Source: Drosophila miranda
Taxonomy: Eukaryota; Arthropoda; Insecta; Diptera; Drosophilidae
Direction of reading: 5' to 3'
DNA length: 64,000 bases
Assembly (NCBI RefSeq): GCF_003369915.1
Contig: NW_022881614.1
Location: forward strand, 10,747,001-10,811,000
Below the pieces are notes generated by a model. The model was not told where the DNA came from. It saw only the letters and a program-made list of their open reading frames with translations, and did no database searches. This document shows, one piece after another, positions 10,183 through 22,591 of this stretch. A program made the translations under genes and the position numbers. Numbering within the stretch: the first letter of the stretch is position 1; every line of letters starts with the position of its first letter.

Positions 10183-10322
10183 CAGTGTGACCGCGGATTT
10201 ATCGATAAAATATACCGTCCGACCCTCAGAAATCACTAACCATACAGTATATAGATGTGCCAGTTCATACAACGAAAGCGTCACACACTGGCTAGCGCGT
10301 TCAGTACCCCAGAGTGACGTCA
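10183..10322 (-). promoter_or_regulatory. Promoter box 2 (Motif 1, DRE, CRE)
   Basis: On the minus strand CGGTCACACTG (10193-10183) fits the Drosophila core-promoter Motif 1 consensus exactly. TATCGATA lies just upstream (about 10200-10207) and TGACGTCA further upstream (10315-10322), next to a GA run. This order is typical of Drosophila housekeeping promoters and would start leftward transcription toward the zinc-finger ORF. Confidence 0.6.
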
Positions 10323-10814
10323 TCATGAGAGAGAGAGCGCAGAGAGAAAATCTTTGCATGTTTATTGTATGGTTTTTCAGATTTTTTAAACTCTCTCAGG
10401 TCTGGGTGCACTTGCATTCTCACGTACTTTGCGTGTGTGTGTTTAGTATTGCTGGCCGCTAGAACTGAAATTTGAGTTTGGTTCTTGTTTTGGGTCTGTT
10501 GATGGACTGACCTACTGCCACAAAATAAATGAAGAATGGGCAGGGGGTGGGGGTATGGTACACTAGGGCGCGGGAAATGAAATAAAAGCTGTTATTTGTT
10601 TGATTTATACCACAAAATATAAAATATTACAATAATATAATTACACATTTATTTCCTTATTTTAAACAGGTTTATTATAAATTATAAAAATTATGCAAAC
10701 GCCGTCGGTTCTCGACTTTTTTGTTTATTATAACTAAAACAATGATGTATATAAATATACAATATAAGAAAAAATATATACATATATACTTAATTAAATT
10801 TGCATAAATATATA
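10323..10814. other. Spacer of unit 2, interrupted by the BEL element
   Basis: Same spacer as 5240-6100 but shortened near 10360-10400. No gene seen. It continues after the element at 17186. Confidence 0.6.
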
Positions 10815-11186
10815 TGTGGAGATAATGTTTTTTATCCCCAATCGGCCGACTAATTATTTCGAATTAAATAAAACTCGGCGCAGAAATAAAATTACGATAT
10901 GTTCTTTAATGCGTGACATCCAAATTGCAAGTGGGGCTTGCCTGCCCTTTACATTGCCGCTCCGATCGCTAAGCGCAGCTTCGCTCGGCCGACGTCGGTA
11001 GGCAGACGCAAAGCGGAGATAGCGAAGAGCGAGCTGGCAGAGAGCGTTTAGCAGGGCAAGCAAGCGCAGAGCTTTAACAAACAAATGAGTGACATAGACA
11101 TAAGTCACAAACAAAATAAGCGGCTGAGGGCCAAGAATTAGGTGCTATTTGGCAAGCAGCTAATCGGCTGGGTTCTGCTCCGAACA
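10815..11186 (-). repeat. LTR of BEL/Pao element (downstream copy)
   Basis: 372 bp, TG...CA when read on the minus strand, matching 16814-17185 with about two differences. Confidence 0.95.
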
Positions 11187-14100
11187 TTCACCCCCCGTTG
11201 GAAGGCAAAGGCTTTCAACAGATCCATCCTGAAGGGGCAGAACCGCTATTTTTCCAACGGCCCTCTTGAAAAGGCCTTTTTGAGTGCGGATGACGGCTAC
11301 TCTGATGGTTCCATCTTTTCCTGGGATGACGCTCTCAATGCGGCCAAGCGGCCACCTTAATGGTGGCAGCGTTTCCTCCTTGATCATGACGAGCGCTCCT
11401 AGCTTGATGTTTGGAGACGATGACCGCCACTTGCTCCGCTCCTGAAGAATCGAAAGATACGCCGTGCTCCATTTTCTCCAAAACGCCTGCTTCATTTGAC
11501 CCAGCCGCTGCCATCGACTAAGTAGGTTGACCCGGAGATGCGCCACATCTGGCTCGTCGAATGCAGCTTTCGGGGCTCCATTGAGAAAGTGGTTTGGCGT
11601 GAGCACATCTAGATCATCGGGACTTTCTGTAATTGCATAAAGCGGACGGGAATTTAACAAAGCAGAGATTTCACAAGCCAAGGTCTGAATTTCATCAAGA
11701 GTAAAAATGTAGGTCCCGACGATGCGATGAAAATGATATTTAGCTGCTTTAACAGCCGCCTCCCACAAACCCCCAAAATGAGGTGAGCGAGGGGGGATGA
11801 ATTTCCAGTCGATTCCACTAGAAACGCAGAGATGTGACACAGCCGACGTATGAGGATCGCTGAGGAACATTTGCCGAAGCTCCAAAAGCTCATTTTTTTG
11901 CTCCTACAAAATTTGTAGCGTTGTCTGACCAGATGATTCGAGGTTTGGGACGTAGACTTATAAAACGCCTTAATGCTGCCAGAAAGGATTCTGTAGATAG
12001 ATCCCGAACGACTTCCAAATGAGTTGCTTTGGTGCTAAAGCATACGAAGACAGCGATGTAACATTTGATAGGAGGCCTGCTTCTGACTTCCGACTTGTGA
12101 TAAAAGGGTCCGCAAAAATCAACGCCCGTTGTGTGGAATGCTGGATTAGTCCTTACGCGATCCGCAGGCAAGTTTCCCATGATATGTTCCCTCAGCACTG
12201 GCTTCAAACGAAAGCATCTAACACATTTGCGAATGATTCCCGCAACATATTTGCGTCCGCCAATAGGCCAGAATTTTTGCCGAAGCAGTCCGAGCAATCC
12301 TTGAGCTCCTGCGTGGAGAAACCTTTCGTGAAAGAAGATAATAATAGAGACAGTGACAGGATGTCCCTTAGGAAGCAGGATCGGGTGCTTCGCGTCGTAG
12401 TCCAATTCGGCATTTTGGAGGCGGCCTCCAACACGCAGCAATCCAAAGCTATCCAGAAATGGATTCAGTGAGGCCATCGTGCTTTTTGGGGGTAGGGCCT
12501 GTTTGCTGGCGAGGGCCCTTATCTCTTCCGAAAATTGTTGCTGCTGTATTGCCCTTATGAGCAAATGCGTACCATTTTTGATGTCGATTACGGTAAGTTG
12601 ACCCTTCGACCGCGCTATGCCTTTGTCCTTGAGAATGTAGAATCGATATATGTAAGCAAAGACGCGCTGCATGGATCCGAATGAGTTTTGAAATTTGCAA
12701 TCGTACGATACATCCCTTTCGTTTGAAACAACCAATGCTGCATGACGACGTTCTGGTACATCGGTCGGCAATTGCAAGCCTGCAGGCCACTCTGAGCTCT
12801 CAAGACGCAAGAATGGTGGTCCAGAGATCCAAAGGCTGCTATCCATTAGTTCAGCGGGCGTGGCTCCACGTGATATGATGTCGGCAGGATTCAACTTTGT
12901 GGGCACGTGATGCCAAGTCATTCCAGCGGTGAGCTCCTGAATCCGCTGAACTCGATTAGAAACAAATATATTAAAATTCAATGGTGATTCTCGAATCCAG
13001 GCAAGGGCTATGGACGAATCCGACCAGCAATGTATTTGGCATGGAGCTGATAATCCCTTAACTATGGTGGACACTAGTTCGGCTAATACGAGGGCAGCGG
13101 ACAGCTCAAGCTTGGGGATAGTCATACTTTTCAAGGGCGCGACTCTGGATTTAGAGCATAAGAGATGACTTTGCACAATGCCAAGAGCTTCCGAACGCAT
13201 GTATACACAGGCGCCATATGCTGCTTGGCTCGCATCACAAAACGCGTGCATTTCTAATCTGGCTTGCTGCCGAAGCACGTAACGTGGAAACTTAAAGTTT
13301 TTAACCATCGACAACTGCGAAGTCAGCTCAATCCAAGTCGTATGTAGATCCTGGGGCAGGCTTTCGTCCCAATTCAATTTTAGGCTTTCGTTCCATAGCG
13401 ACTGCATAAATATTTTAGCTTTTGTGATGATGGGAGAGATGAGCCCTAGAGGATCGTAGAACCTAGCTAGTGTAGACAGGACCGAACGCTTCGATATTGG
13501 GCCTGCAGCGGTTCCGACGTGAGCGAAGCTAAACAGAAGATTGTCCGTGGTGGGATCCCAAACTAGACCAAGCGCCTTGGTTACTTCAGTCCCGTCATGA
13601 AAGGTAAGGAACTTTTCGCGATCCGCCTCCGATACGCCTTCCAAAGCAGCGGGTTCATTGGAACACCATTTACGTATGGGAAAACATCCTTTCGAAAGTA
13701 GCTCCTTTACCTGCTGACGAATTTTGATGACAGAATCAATGCTGTCCCCTCCAGATATGAGATCATCGACATAGAAATCTCTTCGAACAACATCAGCGCC
13801 AAGCGGAAAACGCAACTCTTCATCATTTGCCAATTGATGCATAGCACGAATTGCTAAGAAAGCGGCAGGTTTGGTTCCGTAAGTAACAGTCTCCAACTTG
13901 AACACCTGAATCTCCTCCTTCGGGTCATTGCGCCATAGGATGCACTGCACGTGCGTATCGGGATGGGAAACGCGTACACAGCGGTACATTTTGCAGATAT
14001 CGCCACACAAGGCGACTTTAAAAAAGCGGAAACGAAGCAGAGTTATCAGAATTTTAGGTTGGATGGTGGGTCCAGCCATAAGCGCATCATTCAGTGATAC

Positions 14101-15078
14101 TCCAGACGCTGTTTTGGCAGATCCATCGAACACTACGCGTAATTTGGTGGTTGTACTATCCTGCTTGTGGACGCAATGGTGAGGCAAGAAGTACTGCGGG
14201 AGGTCTGACTGCCGCGAAGCTGGCGACATGTGTCCTAAATCACGATACTCCTGAAGAAACTCCATATATTTTGCCTTAAGCTGTGCATTTTTTGCTAGCT
14301 TCCTCTCCAAATTGAGAAATCTACGTAGCGCCTGCTGATACGATTCTCCTAATTCCTCTAGACTGAATTTGGTTGGCAAACGCACGGAGTAAGCTCCGGA
14401 CTCTAGGCGAATGCAGTTTGTGACGAAATGCTGTTCGCAATGAACATCTTCCTCCGAAATTGATGAGGGCGAATAATCTCCATCGACTTCCCAAAACCGC
14501 CTTACAATATCGCACAAATTAGTCTCGCAAGCGGAGATGACAGGGGGATCTTCAACGGCTGCTAGCGCCGCACGGGCTTTCTCAGAGTTTTTAATACTTC
14601 CTGACACTATCCAGCCAAGTTTCGTCTTCTGCAATGTTGGCAATTGGTCTGACAGTCGAATCTGTCCAACGCACATTAATTCGAAAAACAAACCAGCACC
14701 TATCAACAGATCGACACGCTGGGGCTTGGCGAAATTAGGATCAGCTAGTTTTAGGTTATTTGGCATTGGCCAATCCTTTGCGTCTAGGCCGAAGTTAGGC
14801 TGCATTCCTGTGATTGAGGCAGTGATAATTGCAGAGAGGAAACCGCGATAGCTTTCGTCTTGAGATTGCAGGACGATGTCCACAGCCTTGCTGGATGGTA
14901 GAATTGACTCTCCAATACCGGCGATTTTAACGTGAGACGGGTGAGGATCTAACTGCAGCTGATTGGCGAGTCTCGATGTTATAAAGTTAACCTGAGAAGC
15001 GGAATCTAAAATGGCACGACATGGAATAAGCGATCCAAAACGGCCCCTGACATATACGATTGCAGTAGCTAGCAGCAC
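11160..15078 (-). CDS. BEL/Pao pol region
   Basis: Parts in order: retropepsin-like protease of the DUF1758 type (AILDSASQVNF), reverse transcriptase (YVDDLISG), RNase H-like stretch (HAFCDASQAAYGA), zinc-binding and DDE integrase (TTGVDFCGPF, IIWSDNATNF), and the C-terminal domain typical of BEL (LSRWQRL). It looks near-complete, with about one break. It begins a few bases before gag ends, in another frame, a layout seen in this family. Confidence 0.88.
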
Positions 15079-16439
15079 GTTTTGGCTAGGCAGAGATTTT
15101 TGACTCGAGGGGGAGGGCTAATATATTTGCTTGCTACTAGGGCACTTGCAGGATCATGCTGGGTCGATTCCGTGCTCGGCGACGGCAACTCAGCGTCAGC
15201 GCCCGACTGCATGTGGAGCAGTGTGTGATGCTTGGCTTGGCAATTTCTACATGCCCCTGACTTGCAGCGTTGTAATGAATGGCCTTTGTTGAGGCAGTTT
15301 AGACATAAATGGCGCTTCTTCACCTCCTTGTATCGAGAAAAAACAGGGAGATCTATAAATGCCTGGCATCGGGATATGTAGTGATCGGAGGATTTGCAAT
15401 ACTTGCATGTTGAGCTATTATGATCGTTAATGGAGGTGATTAGGGTGCTAGGTTTACTTTCTCCCACCTGCTGGCTAGGAATTGTTACCATAGCCGATCC
15501 CAAATTTTCCAGCATCCGACATCTTGCTTCCAAGAATGAGGCCATGCTTGACCACCGAGGCAATCCTGACGTCGGCAAGTTCTCTTCCCATTTCTCCTTG
15601 GTCTTGTGGTCCAATTTCGTGCCTATGATGAAGATCAGCAACCCATCGGAAATCTCCTGCGGGGTCGCCAAGGTCTGAAGTGCACGCAAGTGCGAATTGA
15701 TTTTATCGCTGAGCGCGCGCAAGCCGATAGCCGAGCCCTTCTCCACCCCTTGCAGCCCGAAAATAGCCTTGACGTGTGCCTGAAAATGTAACAGTTTATT
15801 ATCGAATCGCAACATTAGTAAATTCAACGCCTTGTCGTAATTCTCCTCAGAAAGTTCCAAGGAACGAATCGTATCCAGCGCAGCACCATCTAGACATCCA
15901 CGAAGATATTGGAATTTTTCGATGATTGGTATACGATGGTCTTTGTGCACCATTGTCGAAAACATCGCGTGGAATTCTGGCCAATCCATGTAGCTCCCAC
16001 TGAATCGCGGAAGCTGCAACTCGGGCATTCGAGAACGGCCTGTACTATTATAGGCGAACAACGACGAATTCCCCTCGAGAGTATGCCGAGCCGTTGAATT
16101 GGCAACATTTACCGTGCGAGCAGCCATCAACTCCCGCGACAGCCTGGACCTAACCTTGACATAAACATTCGAAAAGTCTAGCCGGGCATCATGGGCTAAC
16201 TGCAGGAAATCCAGCCTTTCAAGGCTCGTTTGAGCGGCATCGAAATCCGCATTCATTCGCTCGATTTGCTCTAAGCGAGCTTGAAGTTCTGCCTCATCTA
16301 ACTCGGCAAGCTCTTCCTTGGTAAGAAAGCGATCCATGGCCTTTAGTTGGCGCGCGATGGACTCGGCCTTGTGCTTGTAGAAATCTACATCACTCGGCAT
16401 TGCTGCGTTCGCGACATTGGTAGGCTCAGGTGCTGCCAT
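15069..16439 (-). CDS. BEL/Pao gag
   Basis: 456 codons. The N-terminal half is helical and charged, followed by the DUF1759-type capsid region (LPRFSGSYMDWPEF), then zinc knuckles at the C-terminus (CKYCKSSDHYISRC, CLNCLNKGHSLQRC and a third CxxC-H pair). It appears open. Confidence 0.9.
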   Translation of the reverse strand: MAAPEPTNVANAAMPSDVDFYKHKAESIARQLKAMDRFLTKEELAELDEAELQARLEQIERMNADFDAAQTSLERLDFLQLAHDARLDFSNVYVKVRSRLSRELMAARTVNVANSTARHTLEGNSSLFAYNSTGRSRMPELQLPRFSGSYMDWPEFHAMFSTMVHKDHRIPIIEKFQYLRGCLDGAALDTIRSLELSEENYDKALNLLMLRFDNKLLHFQAHVKAIFGLQGVEKGSAIGLRALSDKINSHLRALQTLATPQEISDGLLIFIIGTKLDHKTKEKWEENLPTSGLPRWSSMASFLEARCRMLENLGSAMVTIPSQQVGESKPSTLITSINDHNSSTCKYCKSSDHYISRCQAFIDLPVFSRYKEVKKRHLCLNCLNKGHSLQRCKSGACRNCQAKHHTLLHMQSGADAELPSPSTESTQHDPASALVASKYISPPPRVKNLCLAKTCC

Positions 16440-16813
16440 GTTGAGGTTTTAAAAGAGTCACTCAGCACGACCGAAAAAGACACCCTGTATACGTATAAAC
16501 GTGGGAACCGAAAGCAAAGGGATTACAGCTAATGCCTTTAGCTGTGCGGCTGTGCGAGCTGTCCGATTCCGCTTTGTACTCCGCTTGTGTGTATTAGTGA
16601 GTTCGCTGCACTGCCTACCGCACTGCACTGACCGAATTGTCGCGACAGAGAAATTAATAGCCAGCAATGCGTGTATGTAGGTGTATGTAAGTGTGTTTTA
16701 GCACCGAATTGTGCTTAACCGCCGAAAATTTGCTAGGGCTAACGAATGTCGATCGCGAATGATTATTAATTGACACTGCAACTCTTCGATCACGTCGGGG
16801 TCACCAAATTTTA

Positions 16814-17185
16814 TGTGGAGATAATGTTTTTTATCCCCAATCGGCCGACTAATTATTTCGAATTAAATAAAACTCGGCGCAGAAATAAAATTACGATATG
16901 TTCTTTAATGCGTGACATCCAAATTGCAAGTGTGGCTTGCCTGCCCTTTACATTGCCGCTCCGATCGCTAAGCGCAGCTTCGCTCGGCCGACGTCGGTAG
17001 GCAGACGCAAAGCGGAGATAGCGAAGAGCGAGCTGGCAGAGAGCGTTTAGCAGGGCAAGCAAGCGCAGAGCTTTAACAAACAAATGAGTGACATAGACAT
17101 AAGTAACAAACAAAATAAGCGGCTGAGGGCCAAGAATTAGGTGCTATTTGGCAAGCAGCTAATCGGCTGGGTTCTGCTCCGAACA
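16814..17185 (-). repeat. LTR of BEL/Pao element (upstream copy)
   Basis: 372 bp; ends gaaca and is followed by the host duplication atata. Confidence 0.95.
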
Positions 17186-17504
17186 ATATATAGATTTATT
17201 TCTATAAACAGAGAATATGCCTTAAGAATGTTCATATATGTAACTACATATATGTATATACGTAAATACATACATATGTACTTAAAGTCGCCGCTCAAAT
17301 TGGCTCCCGATTGAAGATCGGTACCCAAAGAACCCCACGAGGAGGCCATTATATATTAAATGGGGTCAAAAATTAATCTGACCTTTGAGTCGACTTGATA
17401 TGACTTAATTTCAAGACTTTTAAGTAATTAGGTCACATCCATTTTCCCCGCCTAAAATTAAATCTGTTAGATATATGTACATACATATGTATGTATGTAT
17501 GTAC

Positions 17505-19503
17505 TAGAAACTCCAGCAGCGATGTGATGCAGTAGATACGCTCCAGTTTATCATATCTGGCTATGCAGCGGAGCACTACGGCATGCGAGACGAGGTGGGC
17601 ACACAACGAGTGCTTCAGGTAGTTGAGTACCAGCTGAGAGGACAAAAATCATAATGGTTTAAGTTAAGGTCAAATATCAAGGAGGTAACACTCACTGGAT
17701 TGGCTGTGGAGCCAATCAGCGCCTGCTGCATGAGGCAATCGGCCAAATTGTACACATCTCCACTGACGCCTCGGGGCAGCACCTGAAAATCGGAGGCACA
17801 ATATTTATTAAGTTATAAAACATCTATCTATGCCTTTCCTGTCAAGGCTTCATAGGGATTCCGGCCGAATCTCCAAACCAATCAGTGCTATCCTAACTAT
17901 TGTAAAACTGACATCGTAAAAAAATCAAGTCAGCTTATTTCTGGTCTATTTATTCTGAATTTTGGCAAGAATATGTCCCGCTTAAGTCTCTTGAGCAACC
18001 GCGCGCTTCTGCTAAGACGAACCACATTGGCCAGACTATACATAGGCCGCTGTCCCCTGAAAGCTGAGAGAGGGTACGCCGCGTACCAATTTAAACAACC
18101 CAAGACATTTTACTATCCAGATCGTAAACAAGAAGCGGAACGTAAGAGTGGCGTTACCACTGAACAAGCGCAACGTCAGCTCGAAGATGGCGGCAAGCCA
18201 AAGGACTTTTACTACAAGGTCCTAGGCGTCGGCAAGTACGCTACCAGCAAGGAAATACGCAACGCCTACTTGATGCTAGCCAAGCGCTATCATCCCGACA
18301 AAATGGGCTCGGGGAGGTCCCTCCAATGCCTATCATATTCTGACAGATGAAAACAAAAGGCTGGAGTACGATCAACTGGGAGGTGTCAAGGACGAGAAGA
18401 CGTTCCTCGAGCAAGCAACTGTGAATCCGACGATCTTGGGGCAAAAGCTGGACGAGGCTAAGAAACTTCAGGCGGAGACAGACGCAAACGATGGTGAGCT
18501 GTCGTGTCAATGTGTCCTTGCAACCCCTAGATTAAATAGTAGTCTCCCCTCCCGTATAGAAATCAATAATCTGAAGCAGCTGAATGGCAAGAGCTTTGAA
18601 TTGAGTCTTAGCTTCGAAGAAGCCGCCAATGGGTGCAAGAAGCGCGTGGACATACGCTACCTGCGGAAGTGTGGCAAGTGCGGCGGCAAGTCGCAGTTGA
18701 TGACGCATCGTGATGTCGGGAAGGAGCCATGCCGACGCTGCAATGGCGCAGGCAAGGTGACCAAGCGGACGGTGACCTTTACGGCCGAAAAGACATGTGA
18801 ACACTGTAAAGGAAAGGGATTCATCAACCGCCGCGACTGCGAGCCGTGTGGCAACCGCGGTTTCATGGCATCCGGTGTCGAGGTGCTGGTTAAGGTACCG
18901 CCTGGATCTAAGGACGGCGATGTTATCACCATCCAAAACCCGAATACCCAAGAACGTGTTAATTATCGCCTGGTGGTCGAACGCAGCGACTACTTTCGCC
19001 GATATGGCCTTGATGTCCATAGCGACAAGCTGATAACTATATCGCAAGCCATTTTAGGCGGCAGGTTCACTGTTCGCGGCCTCCACGAGCCTGTGGAAAT
19101 ACGCGTTGACCCAGGAACGCAGACAAATAGTGAGATAATAATCAAGAGCAAGGGCATACGCTGCGAGAATGGAGTGGGCAACCACGTAGTAACTTTGAAA
19201 GTTTTCATACCTACAAAACTTTCAATGAAGCAGCGTCTTCTGATCCTGAGTTTAGCCCAGGCAGAAGATCCCATTTTCGAGTGCAAAACCTAAAAATCAA
19301 ATAGCATAGCGCTTCAAAACTAATCTTGTTAAATTTTCTGTTAAATTACTCTGTTAAATAATGTTTAAATTAAGTATGCATTTCAAACGACAAACTATTT
19401 GATTGTTGCTTGCCTTCTTTATGTTGATGCCCCATTGAGAGTCCGACCAGCGTTCTCGCCACGCCACATAGATGAGCTGAAGGATTTTGTTGTTCTCCTT
19501 CAT
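17505..19503 (-). pseudogene. MED24: MED24 5' fragment, copy 2 (exons 1-3)
   Basis: Exon 1 is 19503-19414, exon 2 17782-17696, exon 3 17633-17505. All are open, with the same GC donor for intron 1 and a GT-AG intron 2. Exon 1 reads Val where copy 1 has Leu (TATGTGGCG for TATTTGGCG). The broken DnaJ copy 2 lies in intron 1. The BEL element sits beyond the exon 3 donor, in what would be intron 3. Confidence 0.88.
17973..19293 (+). pseudogene. DnaJ/Tid1-like copy 2, frameshifted
   Basis: The N-terminal 116 codons match copy 1. A 20-bp deletion inside the J domain (after GSGRSL) then shifts the frame and ends the protein at 125 residues. The remaining frame is open for 290 codons (18421-19293) with Met replacing Ile in GFMASG and Cys for Arg near the C-terminus (FECKT). 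HPD is retained but helix IV of the J domain is lost. Confidence 0.88.
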
Positions 19504-19696
19504 GTCCCTCGCTCAAACTCCACTCTCCTTCCGTGATGCAGTTACTTCTTTATTTTAAATTTTTAAGTAACTAAATATTGTTACTTTTCAGTTGTTTTCT
19601 TTTTTTTTAGAGCACCGCACCGTAGTAGTGCTGCCAGATTTTGAGAGTCCCCATAAGCTAGATTGAAGAAAAAAATAAGCTAGAACAAGCTAAAAA

Positions 19697-20828
19697 CGAG
19701 GGGGAACGTTGTGAGTTGCTGCGGACACCGCAACTCTACAGTTATACCCGATACTAAGTCAGTATGGCTCTCCTCCGGCAGACGCCGCTAATATTAAACG
19801 ACACGACAAAGAGTGCGTGCGAGAGAGACAGAAAATCAGTCTGAGCGTGACGTCGGGCGCTGCGTAGCCAGTGCAAATTGATTTGTTCCTATTGGCTATA
19901 AAAATTATCTGATCTGGTCCAGATTCAGCAATCTGATAGATATGGTCGTTATCTATGATTCTGCGTTTTTAGTCTTCTCGAATGTGCAATATTGTGGATG
20001 CAACAGATTTTCGTATTTTGTGGGGGCGGAAAGGGGTGGGGCAAAATTCTGAGATATACGTTTTATAGTGAGATCTAACAGAAGTGCGGATACCAAATTT
20101 GGTTACTCTAGCCTTAATAGTCTTTGAGATTTGTGAATGCCCCAGATTTTCGTCCTTTGCGGGGGCGGAAGGGGGTGTGGCGAAATTTGGACACGAAACG
20201 ATCAAGGTCCGATATCACAGGAGTGTGGATACCAAATTTGGTTGCTCTGGCTCTTATAGGTTCTGAGATCTTTGAACTCATATTTTGCAATTGGCAAAAC
20301 CGACCATGAAACCTGTGTGTTAGAGAGAGACAGAGCGAGTAAGAATGAAATTGTTTTCTTGATTCTGGCTATAATAATTATACGATCTGGTTGAGATCTT
20401 ACATTCTAAAACATATAGTCATCCTCTACGATTCTGCGTTTTTGGTTTTATCTTTAAAAATGTGGATGCCACAGATTTTCGTCCTTTGTGGGGGCGGAAG
20501 TGGGCGGGGCGAAGTTTTGAAATATTTTTGTAGCAGTGACATATCACAGAAGTCTGGATACAAAACATCGTTGCTCTAGCTCTTATAGACTTTGAGCACT
20601 AGGCGCTGAAGGGGACGGACAGACGGACTGACGGACAGACGGACGGACGGACAGACGGACAGACGGACAGACGGAGAGACAGACCTGGCTCAATCGACTC
20701 GGCTATTGATGCTGATCAAGAATATATATACTTTATGGGGTCGGAAACGATTCCTTCTGGACGTTACACACATCCACTTTTACCACAAATCTAATATACC
20801 CCAATACTCATTTTGAGTATCGGGTATA
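19697..20828 (-). mobile_element. Helentron-type element H2, complete
   Basis: Inverted copy. The 3' end (CGTTCCCCCTCG on the minus strand) is at 19697 and the 5' end TATACCC at 20828. It is inserted between gctaaaaa and ttaaaaac, a junction uninterrupted in unit 1 near 8320. H5 and H7 occupy the same site. Confidence 0.85.
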
Positions 20829-21021
20829 ATTAAAAACAAATAGTTTAAAAATAAGCTAACCATAAAAACACATCAAAATCATAGATACTTTAGTTTTGAC
20901 GATATACTTTTTTTTAATTATATTTATTTTTTAAGTAATGACTTGCATTTTTCCACTTTACAACAAATCGCAGTCTCGTGCTCCTCTGGTTTTTGAGGAC
21001 TTTTTAATAAAAGGTATTTTG

Positions 21022-21223
21022 TTAGTTCATGCTTGCATTGGACGCAATATGTTTTTAGCGACAGCATGCTGCCGTAATTCGCACAACTTGGACCCAATTT
21101 TTGCTTTATAAAAGCAGCTGTACGATTTTGAGGGGTCAGTTGGCACGTTGCGTAAACACTCCATAAATTCATCAAAATTTAACCAGAAATGTGGAAATAT
21201 TGATTATAAGACACTTTCGGCAT
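21022..21223 (-). pseudogene. Zinc-finger ORF relic, copy 3
   Basis: Two single-base losses relative to copy 2 (one in the T-run near 21055, one near 21190) break the 67-codon frame. The same two losses are in copies 6 and 7. Confidence 0.7.
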
Positions 21224-21585
21224 TTTCTCTTATGTAAATGTGCAAACATGTGCAATACTGTGGTATGACTAAAATTTATCAACGAAAGATTACTATAAAT
21301 TTATACACCAAATTGGATGATATACCAAAATAAGAACTATTTCTTGTTTTTTATTGAATTTTATGATTTTCCCGCTAAAAATTAACAAATATTTCAATAA
21401 AATCAAAAAACAGAAATTTTGCTGTACTAATTATTTTAAGCCAAAATAAGCTAAATGAACCTTTGAATAAGCTAGATTTCAAGCTATAAGCATTTCAAAT
21501 ATTTTTCGAGCTATTTGGTTTTAAATTAAGCCAAATCTAGCTTAAAATAAGCGAAAATGGCAACACCGCACCGTAGAGGTGTAAA

Positions 21586-21725
21586 CAGTGTGACCGCGGA
21601 TTTATCGATAAAATATACCGTCCGACCCTCAGAAATCACTAACCATACAGTATATAGATGTGCCAGTTCATACAACGAAAGCGTCACACATTGGCTAGCG
21701 CGTTCAGTACCCCAGAGTGACGTCA
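21586..21725 (-). promoter_or_regulatory. Promoter box 3 (Motif 1, DRE, CRE)
   Basis: Motif 1 at 21596-21586 (minus strand), TATCGATA 21603-21610, TGACGTCA 21718-21725. All three motifs are intact. Confidence 0.6.
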
Positions 21726-22591
21726 TCATGAGAGAGAGAGCGCAGAGAGAACATCTTTGCATGTGTTAGTACACACGCAATATGTTTCGACAAAAATATG
21801 TGATTGTATGCTTATTCAGATTTTTTGAACTCTCTCAGGTCTGGTTCTGTTTTGCCACCAGCATGTTTTAGTGTATGGGTGCACATGCATTCTCACGTAC
21901 TTTGCGTGTGTGTGTTTAGTATTGCTGGCCGCTAGAACTGAAATTTGAGTTTGGTTCTTGTTTTGGGTCTTTTGATGGACTGACCTACTGCCACAAAATA
22001 AATGAAGAATGGGCAGGGGGTGGGGGTATGGTACACTAGGGCGCGGGAAATGAAATAAGAGCTGTTATTTGTTTGATTTATACCACAAAATATAAAATAT
22101 TACAATAATATAATTACACATTTATTTCCTTATTTTAAACAGGTTTATTATAAATTATAAAAATTATGCAAACGCCGTCGGTTCTCGACTTTTTTGTTTA
22201 TTATAACTAAAACAATGATGTATCTAAATATACAATATAAGAAAAAATATATAAATAAATTTGCATAAATATATGTATATATTTCTTTCTATAAATAGAG
22301 GATATGCCTTAAGAATGTTCATATATGTAACTACATATATGTATATACGTAAATACATACATATGTACTTAAAGTCGCCGCTCGAATTGGCTCCCGATTG
22401 AAGATCGGTACCCAGGGAACACCACGAGGAGGCCATTATATATTAAATGGGGTCAAAAATTAATCTGACCTTTGAGTAGACTTGATATGACTTAATTTCA
22501 AGACTTTTAAGTAATTAAGTCACATCCATGTTCCCCGCCAAAAATTAAATCTGTTAGATATATGTACATACATATGTATGTATGTATGTAC
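21726..22591. other. Spacer of unit 3, no gene recognised
   Basis: Same content as 5240-6100 with a different AT-repeat length. Confidence 0.6.

Larger units (their letters stand above)
10815..17185 (-). mobile_element. BEL/Pao LTR retrotransposon, nearly whole
   Basis: 6371 bp on the minus strand, with two 372-bp LTRs, a primer-binding region just inside the right LTR (TTGGTGACCCCGACGTG on the minus strand), gag and pol, and no envelope gene. The duplication ATATA flanks both ends, and the uninterrupted site is visible near 44820. The LTRs differ at about two positions, so the insertion is young. The coding part looks whole apart from about one break. Confidence 0.93.
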
